From contig ML976733.1 of NCBI GenBank assembly GCA_010015655.1, forward strand, positions 170,489 to 234,488: a stretch of DNA of 64,000 bases. Reading direction: 5' to 3'. A program made the translations under genes and the position numbers. Below, piece by piece: positions 23,841 through 34,948 of the stretch (the stretch's first letter is position 1; the number at the start of each line of letters is the position of its first letter). The notes below the pieces were generated by a model. It ran no database searches and was not told where the DNA came from. It saw nothing but the letters and a program-made list of their open reading frames with translations. Origin of the DNA: Bimuria novae-zelandiae CBS 107.79 (Eukaryota > Ascomycota > Dothideomycetes > Pleosporales > Didymosphaeriaceae).

Positions 23841-25070
23841 ATGAGCTCCTCGCCGTGCTTTGGGGAAACGGCTTTGAGCGTAGGCGTCTTGAGACTTTTG
23901 ATGATGCGCGCCATCATTGGCTGCTCGAATCGGCGTTTCGGTCTCCTTCGAGATGGTAGGCGTGCATTTAAGCCCTTAAATTCTCTGCAAGAAATTTTTC
24001 TTCTCACACTACTCCGCTAAAACATTTTGTCTAAAATAAAGCCCACCAAGATGCCATGGGACTGTCTAAAAATCGCTCTACATGGGCTGATGTGGATCCA
24101 AAACAAGATACTTGCACGTCATGGACTGCTGCAGTTTGTGGGGTTTCCGGGGATGGTTATATCTCGATAGCTGTTCGGTGGTGCGCCCCATCACTACAAG
24201 TACTTCCTTAAGCGGTTTATCGCGCCTCTGTCAAGATAATCAACGGGCATATAAGCCCCTTAAATCCCAGCGAGAGACTATTCTTCTCACGCTGTTCCGC
24301 AGGGGCATTTTGTCTAAAAACCAGCGTTCTTTAAGAAAATGGGACTGTATAAAACTCATCGTACACGCCTTGATGGGCGTCCAAAACCACAATGGCATAC
24401 TTGAATTGGGGGTGCGGGATCTGGTTTGGCTCTGTGGATCGTTATCTTGAGGTAGCGGGATAGCGGGATACATATGTAGTGGGTTTGATGATGATGCGCA
24501 CCGTCAACGCTAAAGGAGTACCTTATCTCTGTTCAGCTGGGTAGCGTGTATATAAACCCACACTTCTGTTCGGAGACATTCCTCCTCGCATCTCTCCCCT
24601 AAGGCACCTATATTTTCTCTTAAAACAGGCGACCAGAGTCGTTATGAGATTCTCTAAAACAAGGAAGACACGAATTCATATGGCTGTGATTCTGGGTCTA
24701 AAAACATGGACCTTAAATTTTATGAAGTACTGGACGTCGTGTGGCACTAGAAGACCCTTGCGTCTTGATGACGGTGCAGAGCTTGATGATGATTAAGCTC
24801 ACTACTATCTAGGTGAGTTGAGCCCATTTCGGCTGACTGGCGTGTATATAAACCGCCATTCTGAATGGAGTTTCTTCACACACTACTTTTCTAAAACGAT
24901 TTGACTAAAAAAACATAAGACACCTGACCATGTGAGATTATCTAAAAAAACTCAAACCGACCTCATGGGTTGTGCCCGCGGGTCTAAAAACGAGTATCTG
25001 AGGTCGCTATGGACGCGGGCCTTCGTGTGACTGTGGGGGACGTGCATGTCCCAATAGCGATGCAGTGTTT

Positions 25071-25136
25071 AATGGTGATACTCACCATTACACCGGGTGA
25101 GATGAGTCCGCTCTGGCTGGCTGACGTGTATATAAA
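25071..25136 (+). promoter_or_regulatory. Operator-like palindrome and TATA box of unit L8
   Basis: AATGGTGATACTCACCATT (25071-25089) is a perfect palindrome with 8-bp arms and a 3-bp centre. TATATAAA follows at 25129-25136. This is the cleanest operator copy in the array; others are variants such as TGATGGTGCGCATCATCA (23423-23440) and GGCGATGCGCATCATC (25657-25672). Confidence 0.65.
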
Positions 25137-25656
25137 CCGACGATCCCTTGCAGAACCTTTCCCTTTACGCCACTCTGCTAAGGCCTTCACTAAAAAGCAC
25201 GCAAATAGTAAACGCAAAGCGTGATGGGGTTGTCTAAAAACATAACGAGAATAAGATCCATGAGATGCGCTCTTGGGGCTGAAAGCTAGCATCTTATCTC
25301 TTCATGGGTGCTGGACTTTCTGTGGCTCTAGGAGTGTCTATTTCTCGACGGCCACGCAGTGCATAATGGTGATACTCACCACTACTGTCTAGCTGAGTTG
25401 AGTCCGTTCCGGTTAGATAGCGCGTATTTAAATCCGTAAATCTTCTATAAACATAGTTCCTCACGCTACCCCACTCCTACTCTCTTCTCTAAAAGACAGG
25501 AAGCGCCATTGTATGAGCACCTTTCGAGATTGGGTCATCGATACTGAATGGGCTGCGCCCGCGGGTCTAAAAGCATATTGGACCACTCTTATGGGCCGCT
25601 GGGTTTGGCGTGTGCAAAGGAATTATTTTGTGCTTGGATAGCATTGTGTTATAGCT

Positions 25657-25877
25657 GGCGATGCGCATCATCCTCGAATACGTGAATTGGAACCTGTTTG
25701 GGCCACGGGCGTGTATATAAACTCTACGCTTTGCTGGATTGAATTTCTTTCACACTGCTTCTCTGTAATGCCTCCAAAAACATGCCGAGCTGGTGATCAT
25801 AGGCACCTTGAAAAATTGGATCATCAACACACAATGAGCTCTGCCCGTGGCTCTAAAATTTGTTGGAACCCGTTGAA
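25657..25877 (+). ncRNA. Candidate array unit L10 (three 19-nt spacers)
   Basis: Palindrome 25657-25672, TATATAAA 25714-25721, CCAAAA 25774-25779. Spacers 25780-25798, 25815-25833 and 25859-25877 are each exactly 19 nt. The first repeat (25799-25814) is only 16 nt, ATAGGCACCTTGAAAA; the second (25834-25858) is 25 nt, starting ATGAGCTCTGCC and ending GGCTCTAAAA, with GAGC/GCTC arms that could pair. Constant spacer length next to variable repeat length is especially clear here. Confidence 0.55.
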
Positions 25878-27060
25878 ATGGGCCGCTGGACTTATTTTGC
25901 GCCTGAGAAGATCTCCTTTCACGTCTGGACAAGGTTGTATGGTATCTAGGTTTGGTGGCGATACGCATCACCGCCAGCCGTGAGAACTTGCTACTCTTGG
26001 GAGGGCTAGTGTATATAAACCCCTCACTCCACCGCGAATATTGTTTTCTTTGTACACAGTTCTGCACTGCGGTGGTGCACTAAAAGGCAACTATGGTGAT
26101 GATAATAGGTGTCTCGAGCAGGGGGGATGTCTAAAATCCTGGGACCAATACGAGATGAGCTGTTGGGAGGTGTTTTAAAAAATGGAATACGCTGAATTAT
26201 GTGCTGCTCGTGGCCTTTGGTTTGCCTGAGCTACAAACTTCGCAGCTACGTGTTGGTATTGGGGGATGGAAAGGTCGCTTGGGTGCGTTTGTTGATGATG
26301 CGCGTCACCGTTAGCTATGTTTTGAGTGAACTCATTACCCTTGGGACGGCCGGCATGTCATATAAACCATCCGCTTTTTTGTGATAGATTCTTTCATTCT
26401 AAACGGTACAGCACTTCGGTGATCACTAATGATCACTAAAACTCGACCCAATTGCGACCCATGTGTGGTTCCTGGGTCCGAGGTCTAAAATGCCAGTGTC
26501 ACATCCACTATGTGGATCGCCGGGGCGGGCCCAATTACCCCATCCCCAACACGCGCGCGTGCCCGTGTCAAATATGCGACGTGTCGCCTTGGGAGTGTCT
26601 AAAAAGGTTTGAAGACTCACTATGGACTGCCCGGCCCGGTTCGCCTAGGCTCATAAATCATGTCGCGCTCTGCCATGCGTTGTTTGTCAGAGTTTTATAG
26701 TAGGGTCTTTTAAGCGCTAAATTGATGATGCGCGTCACTGTCAGTCGTGTGAAATCATTTCCTTTGAGACGGTCGGCGTGTATATAAACCTCCTCACTCT
26801 ACTGCGACAGAGACTTCCTCTCCACACAGAATTACACCAGGAGGAGGTGCACCAAAAAGTCCAAACCCTGGCAAGCATGCGTGCTTCCTGGGATTTAAAA
26901 AAAAGGTGCGGAGCCTTGCAATGTGCTGCTCCAGCCTCGTATCGTCGGAAAATGAAGATGGAAATTGGCTATGGACTGTCCGTCCTGGTTTTTTGAAAGC
27001 ACTGTTCGGCAGACTCATGTTGTGCTTTGTCTATTATGGCAAGATCCTCCAAACACCTTT

Positions 27061-27126
27061 GGTGAATATGCGCATCGCCATCAGCTGTGTAAGTCGAGCT
27101 CACTTCAGCCGGACGGCGTATATAAA
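27061..27126 (+). promoter_or_regulatory. Operator-like palindrome and TATA box of unit L14
   Basis: GGTGAATATGCGCATCGCC (27061-27079), continuing ATC, is the operator variant; TATATAAA lies at 27119-27126, 54 bp before the TTAAAA box at 27180. Confidence 0.6.
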
Positions 27127-27179
27127 CCCTCCCTCTACTGTGACAAACTTTTCGCCACACACTTCTGCACCGTGGTGCA

Positions 27180-27300
27180 TTAAAAAGTTCACCTCTAGAG
27201 CTCTATGTGTGGCCCGTGGAGTCTAAAACACACGAATCGTCACGAAATGTGCTTCTCCGGGATTGTCTAAAATACGTGCCTCAAGGTTTATATGCCGTTG
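27180..27300 (+). ncRNA. Candidate array unit L14
   Basis: TTAAAA 27180-27185; spacer 1 27186-27204 (19 nt); repeat A 27205-27228 (24 nt, ATGTGTGGCCCG... to GTCTAAAA); spacer 2 27229-27246 (18 nt); repeat B 27247-27272 (26 nt); spacer 3 27273-27291 (19 nt); then ATGCCGTTGGGACTGG. Repeat A is identical in the next unit while the spacers are unrelated. A 21-codon frame (27205-27270) runs through repeat A, spacer 2 and into repeat B. Confidence 0.55.
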
Positions 27301-27380
27301 GGACTGGTGGGCGTGAATAAAAACTCCTCCCTCTACAGTAATAAACTCTTCCCTACACACTTCTGCACAGCGGCGGTGCA

Positions 27381-27510
27381 CTAAAACAAGAGCACCAGCG
27401 GTTTCATGTGTGGCCCGTGGAGTCTAAAAGAATCGGTGCATGAATGCATGTGTTTCTTTGGGATTGTCTAAAAACCCATGCATCAAGATTCATGAGCTGG
27501 TGGGACTGGC
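27381..27510 (+). ncRNA. Candidate array unit L15
   Basis: CTAAAA 27381-27386; spacer 1 27387-27405 (19 nt); repeat A 27406-27429, identical to that of the previous unit; spacer 2 27430-27447 (18 nt); repeat B 27448-27473, differing from its neighbour at three positions, all C/T; spacer 3 27474-27491 (18 nt); then ATGAGCTGGTGGGACTGG. The TATA is degenerate (TGAATAAA, 27314) and no operator lies between this unit and L14, so it may be a partial duplication. Confidence 0.55.
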
Positions 27511-27870
27511 AGACGCAGACAAAATCTCCTTTAGCCATGTGCCGCGATTTGAGCATCTACAGGAAGGTCCAACAAGCACTTCGGTGAAGATGCATATCAC
27601 CATCGTTAAATAGAACGAGGTTTCCAAGTCTGTGTTAGCTTGGAAGCGGTGTATACAAATCTCTTGCTCTGCTGGGAGCGACTTAACTCTGCATGATACT
27701 GCACTGTGGTGATGCACTAAAACAGAACGACCACGCGTTGATGTGGCTTGTGGTGTCTAAAACTTGTTGAGCACCAGCCAATGTGCTGCTTCGCAGGCAT
27801 TAAAAGATGAAGGAGGAGAACGCTATGTGCTTCTTCTGGGAGATGTCGTAAACTTTAACCGCGTCATCGT

Positions 27871-28674
27871 GACTAGGACGTGTTGTTTATGTCGTGGTTG
27901 ACTCACTGTTCTCCTAAGTTAATCTGATTTTGTCGCGTTAGGAGATGCGAACTATAGATAATAACCTTAACACTAGAAAGTCTAACAAATAATTGATTAC
28001 TAGATATACTGTTTTTATAATTAACCTTCTTGCACTGCGAACGCGCTCTAGGCAGCATCCTAACAGCCTTTTAGACCTCCTATCTTGTGTTGCTCATGCT
28101 GTCCATGGGCACCAAACCCCAAACAACAAAATCATTTGGACACTTCTTCACATCTTCGCATTTTTGACAACAACTGCCTTTTCAGGCTGCGCTGCGCAAT
28201 TGGTTCGACGAACTGCGGAGAACGAAATGACTTAGGGCAGTTTGGATTACACTGCACCCCAGACCCTTGTTACAAAACGTATTGCTTTTGAATTACAGTT
28301 CTTCCCTGCACACCTTCCCTCCCGAAAGCTATAAACAAACTAGTTATACACGCACTATCGGTTACAATCCCCCCAAAGGGTCGACAAGAAAACCCCCGTG
28401 AGACGCTGATAGCGCCGCCGAAGCTTGCCGCTACGCCATGCAATGCAGGAAAGGTGGAAACAAAAACAGTCGCTCGTGAACATGCTCAAAGAACCCCCCC
28501 CCCCCCCCCGGGTTTGGTGTACGAGTATCTCTCGCAAACCATAACCATGTCGATATGATAGCTTTTCAGTTTTCGGTGGCGAGATCTAGGGTAAACGTGT
28601 CGATGCTTTCAGCCTCCCCGTTACCCATGACAAGGTCTTATACCTGTCTTGTGGCACTGTAGATCCAGGTTACC
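27871..28674. other. Intergenic, C homopolymer
   Basis: Separates the array from the 3' end of the NRD1-like gene. Holds a run of about 17 C at 28493-28509. No gene is supported; the short frames have no recognisable product. Confidence 0.5.
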
Positions 28675-31273
28675 CTACTGCAACTGAAACGGAAGCTGGA
28701 AACCAAACCCAGGTATGGCAGGCGGCACAGCGACGCCTTGCTCAGCGCGTGGTGAGATGTGACGGTTGTCGGGCGCGGGAGGGCCACGCTGGTCTGCTGC
28801 GCGACGGAACCGGTTGTCATCGTAGCCGCCGCGTCCTCGGAAACCGCCACGGCCTCGACTAGCCTCAGGAGGCACTCTTTTGCTGATGGCTGCGCACAAG
28901 TTAGAGGCCTGATCCAATTACAATGGGGAGACAACTCACCTTTGGACGACACACCAGCTCCAATCTCGATATCGGGTTCTTCGATGACCATGCCCTCTTG
29001 AAGGGGAACGCCACCGGTGCCACCGTACTCTGCAGTTAGAACCCACTTCCGGTCGGCATCCGTGAGTCGCGAGATGGGAATAATGCTAATACCAGTGTCG
29101 TAGTCGCTGCAGTCGCGGGGACCGAAACCTACGCCCCATCGTGTCTGTATGAAGGTTAGCAATGTTCGAGAAATGTGCCTGCGGTGTTTATTCCGAGGCG
29201 AAATCTAGTGCTGTAAACTTGGAACGTACCTGACGAGCCTTTGACACAGCAACCGGGTCCTGGTTGTTGACCATGCCGGCCTTTGCGGCAAGAGCATCGG
29301 GGCGGGTCAGCATCTTGACAAACGCGTGGCGCTTGTCCTGGTTGACGATACAGCTCTGCACTCTGCCGAACCGACTGAAGATGTCGCGTATCTCTGACTC
29401 GGTCCCAGAAGCACCACCTATGAAAAGTGTACGGCTAAGGACCTTGATGTGGTCACGGGGAAGCGTGGGATCCCACTCTATGAACTTCGACGAGCCATTC
29501 TGGGGTGCACTCGCGTTGTCCCATGTTGACCTAGTAGGCGGAGGCGTTCGCTGACGATATTCATTACGATCATTACGACCGCCGCGGTTCCTACCTCGAC
29601 CACGGCCGCGATCACCTCGATCGAAGCGGTCCATGGCATTGCCTTCTGCACCTGCATTGGGATCGTAAACCCCATAGGTTGGACTATCGCGCCGATTAGG
29701 TGGCGATCTACGTGGAGATTGACGACGGCGGCTGTAATCAGGTGAGCGGCTACGATCTCGGAATCTACTGCCATTCTGATCATATCGCTCTGAATGTGCT
29801 CCATTGGGCATTAGAGGCGCTTGTATCGGAGCTGGTTGCGCTGGGGGTGCAGGGAGACCGCCATTCTGAGCCGCAGCCATCATATTGAGTACTTGTAACC
29901 CTTGTTCTTGACTCATTGTACCCGCCTGCATAGCTTGAAGAATTTGACCCGCAATTTCAGTGATGCCGATGGGTTGAGCGGCATTACCATTGGGCTGAGA
30001 ATTGCTAACCACGGGCGCCGGAGGAGGCGGAGGCATGAATCCAGGGGGCGGAGGAGGGAAATTTTGAGCAAATGGTAGCGGTGGTGCTGCTACAGACACG
30101 GGGTTAGTTTGATTATTTTGCTGCGGCGCCAGGCCGGCCAAGACCGCAAGTAGAGCAGTTGGATCCTGTGGTGGCGCTACCGCTGGTGGCGCTGTAACAG
30201 CAGCAGTGGGTGGGTTAGTCAGGGCATTGGCGGATGGCGCTTGGAGACCCTTAGGTGGACTACCTGGCGGTGTGAATGTGCCTGTTAAGCAAATGTCAGT
30301 GAAACGATATACGCAATAACGAGGAGTTTGTGCAAGGAAATGGCAGGAACTTCATTCCAGACGCATCACTTCTGTCTTGACCTAAGATAGACGATAAGCT
30401 GGCGGATGTTGCAATCGACAGTCGCCAGCTGGACGTAGTTTCTTGAGTGGTTCGGCCTTCGTATTACACGTCCTGGGACTGCAACGAGGTGACAAGTGAG
30501 ATGCGTCCGAACATTTCTGACGCCAGCAGTGAAGGAAGAGCGGCTCTTACTAGTCTTTGTCTTGTTCAACTGTTGTTTGAAACCGGCGAGCATTTCCTTG
30601 GGAAATGTTTGTCCACGCTCCCATATATCAAGCAATTTGAGAATCTTCGGTTTCTGGTCTTCGGGTGCCGATTGGAATAAGTCGTTCATGAGAAAGGGTA
30701 GTACGTCGTTTATCTTCTGTACGCCAGACGCAAACGTGCCGGGTGCAGCATTGCGTGAAACGGCTTGCCCAGTTTTTCTAGCACGATCAAGCCATTGGCG
30801 GGCTACTGAATCTACAACGTATAGAACGCCGAGCTTATGGGTGGCGGGACTGTTCTTGAGCTGCTGGGCGATCTTCTCCACGACAAGGACATCGGACTAC
30901 AAGCGGTGAGCGCCAAAGTCAGTATCTATCCAATGAACCAAGCTTGCGTGTTATCCGGGAGAGGCGGTGGCGGGACGGATTGCCGGACAGCTTTGTGTGG
31001 TGCCCCAGGAGTATAGAATACATAGGCCGATGAAAACACTACTCGTTCGGTCGGGGCGTACATCTTCTGTATTGTATATCCCGGGGCAACACAGCGACAA
31101 GTTGTTGTTAAGATATCCGCATCTCATCATCGCCCATGACGGCTGGCCTCACATACCTGTACATTGTCCACAGCCTTCTGAGTAATCTCCTTGATTTTTG
31201 AGGGTGTCACGCCCGGCGCTTTCAGCCCCTGGAGCGATTGTAGGAGGGCCCCGATCTCGTCCACGGCTGCCAT
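28675..31273 (-). CDS. NRD1/SEB1-like RNA-binding transcription termination factor
   Basis: Exons 31273-31157, 30896-30551, 30281-29230, 29144-28940 and 28889-28675 total 1935 nt, 644 residues. The N-terminal CTD-interacting domain is clear (KIAQQLKNSPATHKLGVLYV, then DVLPFLMNDLFQSAPEDQKP). A Pro/Gln-rich middle leads to an RS/RGG-type stretch (RDRGRGRGRNRGGRNDRNEY), an RRM (RTLFIGGASGTESEIRDIFS) with its conserved extension (RWGVGFGPRDCSDYDTGISI), and a C-terminal RGG tail. Nrd1/Seb1 binds the Pol II CTD and nascent RNA and directs non-coding transcription termination and 3' end formation. Two introns near the 5' end are unusually long for this window (about 260-270 bp). It lies 0.8 kb from the end of array L. 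Confidence 0.92.
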
Positions 31274-32229
31274 TGTGAAAGGCTACGATCGACTTTTTGG
31301 TGTATCCTAGGGTAGCACAGAGTATCAAACTAAAGAGTAAGGAAATCCGTCGGCAATGAGACAGAAGAGGAAGATGTGGGCGTGTTACTCGCAAGCTCCG
31401 ACGCAGAAAAGTCTAGATGACACGGCTGTTGATGGGACACGGGAGTGCCAGGCGGTATTACCTAGGTAAGAGCTTGGAGCGCAGGCGCTCAACAGTAGCG
31501 CGATTGCGCTGTCCTCGAGAGCTGAGTTGGCGGCTGCCGTTCAGACCTACACACGCGGCGAGGGCGGAAAGAACGCGATCTACCGCACGGTGGCGGGAGC
31601 TGCAGCAGCAGGCTTGATATAGTCGGTGGTTAGGAGATGAGCAGCTCTGCGATGGCAGGTTGCTGCAGGGTGCGCGTGTCTTAATGAGGGGAAAAAGTGA
31701 ACAGCCTGCGCGAGAGGTTGCAGCAGCCGCACGGGCCCTTGCATCACTTACATAATACATCACGTGATTCCGAACCGCGGTTGGTGAAATTCCCGCGGGC
31801 CGCGATAATCAACAACCGCGAAAGCCGGAAACAGAGTTTTACGACGGGGGTGCGCCTCGCCGATAGCAACCACCTGTTGAGCAGCTGCATAGTGATATCA
31901 AATTTGCATGGCATGGACCTTCCCTCGCCTTGGGCGACCGCGAAAACCTCGTTGAATTGAGCGATCCACCAAGCTCTGTAAACTATCTGCGTTAGTGAGT
32001 ATAGACGGTCTGCGTGCCTGCGCAAATCTCCGATGTGGCGCATGTCAACGATGGCCTCCGGGTTGGGGACGCTCTCCGAGCTGTTGTTGGTGGTTGAGCT
32101 GATGACGGAACGCCTAGCTCTCGTTGTGGGTCCGTGCTCCGATCGCAGCTCGCTCACCCATTGCATCTTTTTTTTCGCTCAACGGTTCCTCCTTCCTTCC
32201 TCCCTCATCCGTCTCCAAGTCCATCCATA
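31274..32229. other. Divergent intergenic region, NRD1-like and citrate synthase genes
   Basis: Nearly 1 kb with normal composition. Pyrimidine-rich tract ahead of the citrate synthase start (32166-32222), typical of fungal promoters. Short frames on both strands have no recognisable product. Confidence 0.5.
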
Positions 32230-33800
32230 ATGGCCACCTCATTGCGATTGAGCACCCGCGCTCTCCGCGCTGTGCCCTGCACTCCTCTGCGATCGTCTGC
32301 CTTCAATGGCTTCCGCGCCTACTCAACCGGAAAGACCCAGGTTAGGATCCACCGCCAATGCCATCGGACCAGATGCTAATTCATCACTTGCAGACCCTGA
32401 AGGAGACTTTCGCCGCGAAGCTTCCCGGCGAGATCGAGAAGATCAAGAAGCTCCGAAAGTACGCGCTCTTACTCCCGCGGCTCGCATCGCAGTGTTGACA
32501 TGGTATCACAGGGAACACGGCAACAAAGTTGTTGGTGAGGTCACCCTCGACCAGGTCTATGGCGGCGCCCGTGGCATCAAGTCCCTTGTCTGGGAGGTAA
32601 GCTGCACCCGATACAACCTAATGGGAAGAAGCTTACCACATTTAGGGCTCCGTCCTCGACTCTGAGGAGGGTATCCGCTTCCGCGGCAAGACCATCCCCG
32701 AGTGCCAGGAAGTTCTTCCCAAGGCTCCCGGCGGCCAGGAACCCCTCCCTGAGGGTCTTTTCTGGCTCCTCTTGACCGGCGAGGTTCCCTCTGAGCAGCA
32801 GGTGCGCGACCTGTCCGCTGACTGGGCCGCCCGTTCCGATGTTCCCAAGTTCGTCGAGGAGCTTATCGACCGCTGCCCGACCGACCTCCACCCTATGGCC
32901 CAGTTCTCCCTCGCTGTCACTGCTCTCGAGCGCGAGTCCAACTTCGCCAAGGCTTATGCTAAGGGAATGAAGAAGACCGAGTACTGGGAGCACACTTTTG
33001 AGGATTCCATGAACCTCATCGCGAAGCTTCCCACCATTGCCGCCAAGATCTACCGCAACATCTACAAGGATGGTCGCGTTCCCGCTATTGAGAAGGACAA
33101 GGATTACTCCTACAACTTGGCCAACCAGCTCGGTTTCGCCGACAACAAGGACTTCGTTGAACTGATGCGTCTCTACCTCACCATTCACACTGACCACGAG
33201 GGCGGCAACGTCAGCGCACACACCACCCACTTGGTCGGTTCCGCTCTCAGCTCCCCTTACCTTTCCTTGGCTGCCGGTCTCAACGGTCTTGCTGGCCCTC
33301 TCCACGGATTGGCCAACCAGGAGGTGCTTGTCTGGCTCCAGAGGATGAAGAAGGCCATTGGCAACGACCTCAGCGATGAGTCGATCAAGGACTACCTCTG
33401 GTCCACCCTCAAGGCTGGCCAGGTCGTTCCTGGCTACGGCCACGCTGTCCTCCGCAAGACCGATCCCCGCTACGTGTCCCAACGCGAGTTCGCCGAGAAG
33501 CACCTCCCCGACGACCCCATGTACAAGCTCGTCAGCCAGGTTTACAAGATCGCTCCTGGTGTCCTCACCGAGCACGGCAAGACCAAGAACCCCTACCCCA
33601 ACGTCGACGCTCACTCCGGTGTCCTCCTCCAGTACTACGGTCTCACCGAACAGGGCTACTACACCGTTCTCTTCGGTGTCTCCCGCGCGCTTGGTGTCCT
33701 TCCCCAACTCATCATCGACCGCGCCGTCGGCGCGCCCATCGAGAGGCCCAAGTCCTTCAGCACTGAGGCTTACGCCAAGCTTGTTGGCGCTACTTTGTAA
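32230..33800 (+). CDS. CIT1: Citrate synthase, mitochondrial
   Basis: Exons 32230-32340, 32394-32458, 32512-32596 and 32646-33800 give 471 residues. The first exon ([20 protein letters not shown], ending YSTGKTQ) is a mitochondrial presequence. Catalytic residues are in place: His in [19 protein letters not shown], His in [16 protein letters not shown], Asp in [15 protein letters not shown]. The enzyme condenses acetyl-CoA and oxaloacetate to citrate in the matrix. Strong codon bias (C-ending codons) fits high expression and explains the long antisense open frame. The citrate carrier YHM2 is the next gene downstream. Confidence 0.97.
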
Positions 33801-34948
33801 GCTCGCATTGAAGGTGTCGGAGAAGATTATAGACAGATCGGAAAGGTGGCTCAAGATTGAGCCGACTTTCCGTGTACCACTTGTGTAGGGATGTAAGGAT
33901 ACTATGGGTTGTGCGTTTTGGTGTATTAGCATGCATCGAGCTTTCATTTACCTGATGATATCTGGGATGCAGCAATATCTATTTAGTATCGAGCGATCAA
34001 AGTCACGCTTGAAATTTCAAGAATACCCTCATCTTTATTTGCCTCTCAAATTTGGTGAAAAGAATGCTGTATATGAGTTTGTTTCACATGCTAATTCGTC
34101 GATTAAAAGTTGCCGCGGCGTTTGGCCACCAGCATACCGAAAGCCGCAGGTGGGTAAACACGATGTGCTCAGCCAGGCCCGCGTACGCAGACTTTCTCTA
34201 CGCCCCTAATTCCAAGCTTGAAGATTTTCTCTTCAACAAACGTAGTGGCCGTCGTCAAAGCAGCCTCAGTTCTTCCCGCGGCAACGAGGGTCCAACCCGC
34301 GGGAAGCGACAGGGCATCAGCGCTGTGGCTACTTGCCTATGCCTCAGCTCAGCTCAAGCACGACAGTGCTCCGAGTTCCCGATTCACAAAACTATCCAAC
34401 ACAGAGGCAATCCCGATACCGGGAAATGTCGGGCCTGCAGGGTGTCCTTTGGGATGACAGGCAGGCGGGTGGGCTGTTGAGCTCTGGGGCGCTATTCTTG
34501 GGGAGCTGCGGCTACCCCATCACTTTGGAGTCGGGCATTGTTGAAAATGCGTGTCCATGGAATGGTACTGAGAGCACCTGCTCGTGTAGCACTTTATACA
34601 CGTAGAGAATAGTCTAGGAACATGTACATACCGAAATGGCCCGTAAATTCTATATCGGAAAAGTTCCATGTAGGCATTCTTGTGTGTAACGCAGTAGCAC
34701 TCCGCGCCTGCTTGCACATGGGCTTGGCGCACCTGCATCATCCCGACGATCAACACCGGCGACTCGCTCGGGCCCTGTGCTAGGGCAACATCTCATTCCC
34801 GCGACTTTTCTAGACGTCTGCTTTTCTTCCTCGTCTTCCACTTGCGTGTTATCCTCTCCAGGTCACTTTTACGTCCCCGTAGGTTTTACAGCGAACGACG
34901 CGCCCTTCTGCCTCGGTCCGGCCCCCGAAGAGACAACTACTCCCAGAG
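33801..34948. other. Intergenic between citrate synthase and YHM2 genes
   Basis: 3' flank of the citrate synthase gene and promoter of the carrier gene, including a C/T-rich tract at 34800-34860. A 142-codon plus frame at 34052-34480 has no domain-like features and is not called. Confidence 0.45.

Larger units (their letters stand above)
22340..27870 (+). repeat. Spacer array L: about 16 promoter-bearing repeat-spacer units
   Basis: Sixteen TATA-like boxes mark the units, starting near 22838, 23217, 23489, 23964, 24248, 24549, 24845, 25129, 25425, 25714, 26012, 26359, 26781, 27119, 27314 and 27652. Most are about 285-350 bp apart. An imperfect palindrome lies about 40-65 bp before most TATA boxes, and the first CTAAAA/CCAAAA/TTAAAA box about 55-65 bp after. 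Then follow usually three unique spacers, 17-20 nt with 18-19 most common (24 at the second position of the first two units), each bounded by AAAA on the left and ATG or ATA on the right. Repeats vary in length (14-31 nt) and middle sequence but keep ATG...CTAAAA ends. I counted about 50 spacers. Frames are not kept, so it is probably non-coding. Confidence 0.8.

Noticed and set aside
23150..26740. Box C/D snoRNA genes, because TGATGATG resembles a C box
   Set aside because: The TGATGATG motif lies upstream of the TATA box, is palindromic, and has no CTGA D box at snoRNA distance.
22340..27870. RNA polymerase III small-RNA genes
   Set aside because: No T4+ terminators occur on the plus strand after the units and no A/B boxes are seen; the TATA context looks like Pol II.
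32577..33947. A 456-codon open frame antisense to the citrate synthase gene
   Set aside because: It mirrors the strong codon bias of the sense gene and contains only low-complexity Leu/Val/Gly text. Shadow frame.
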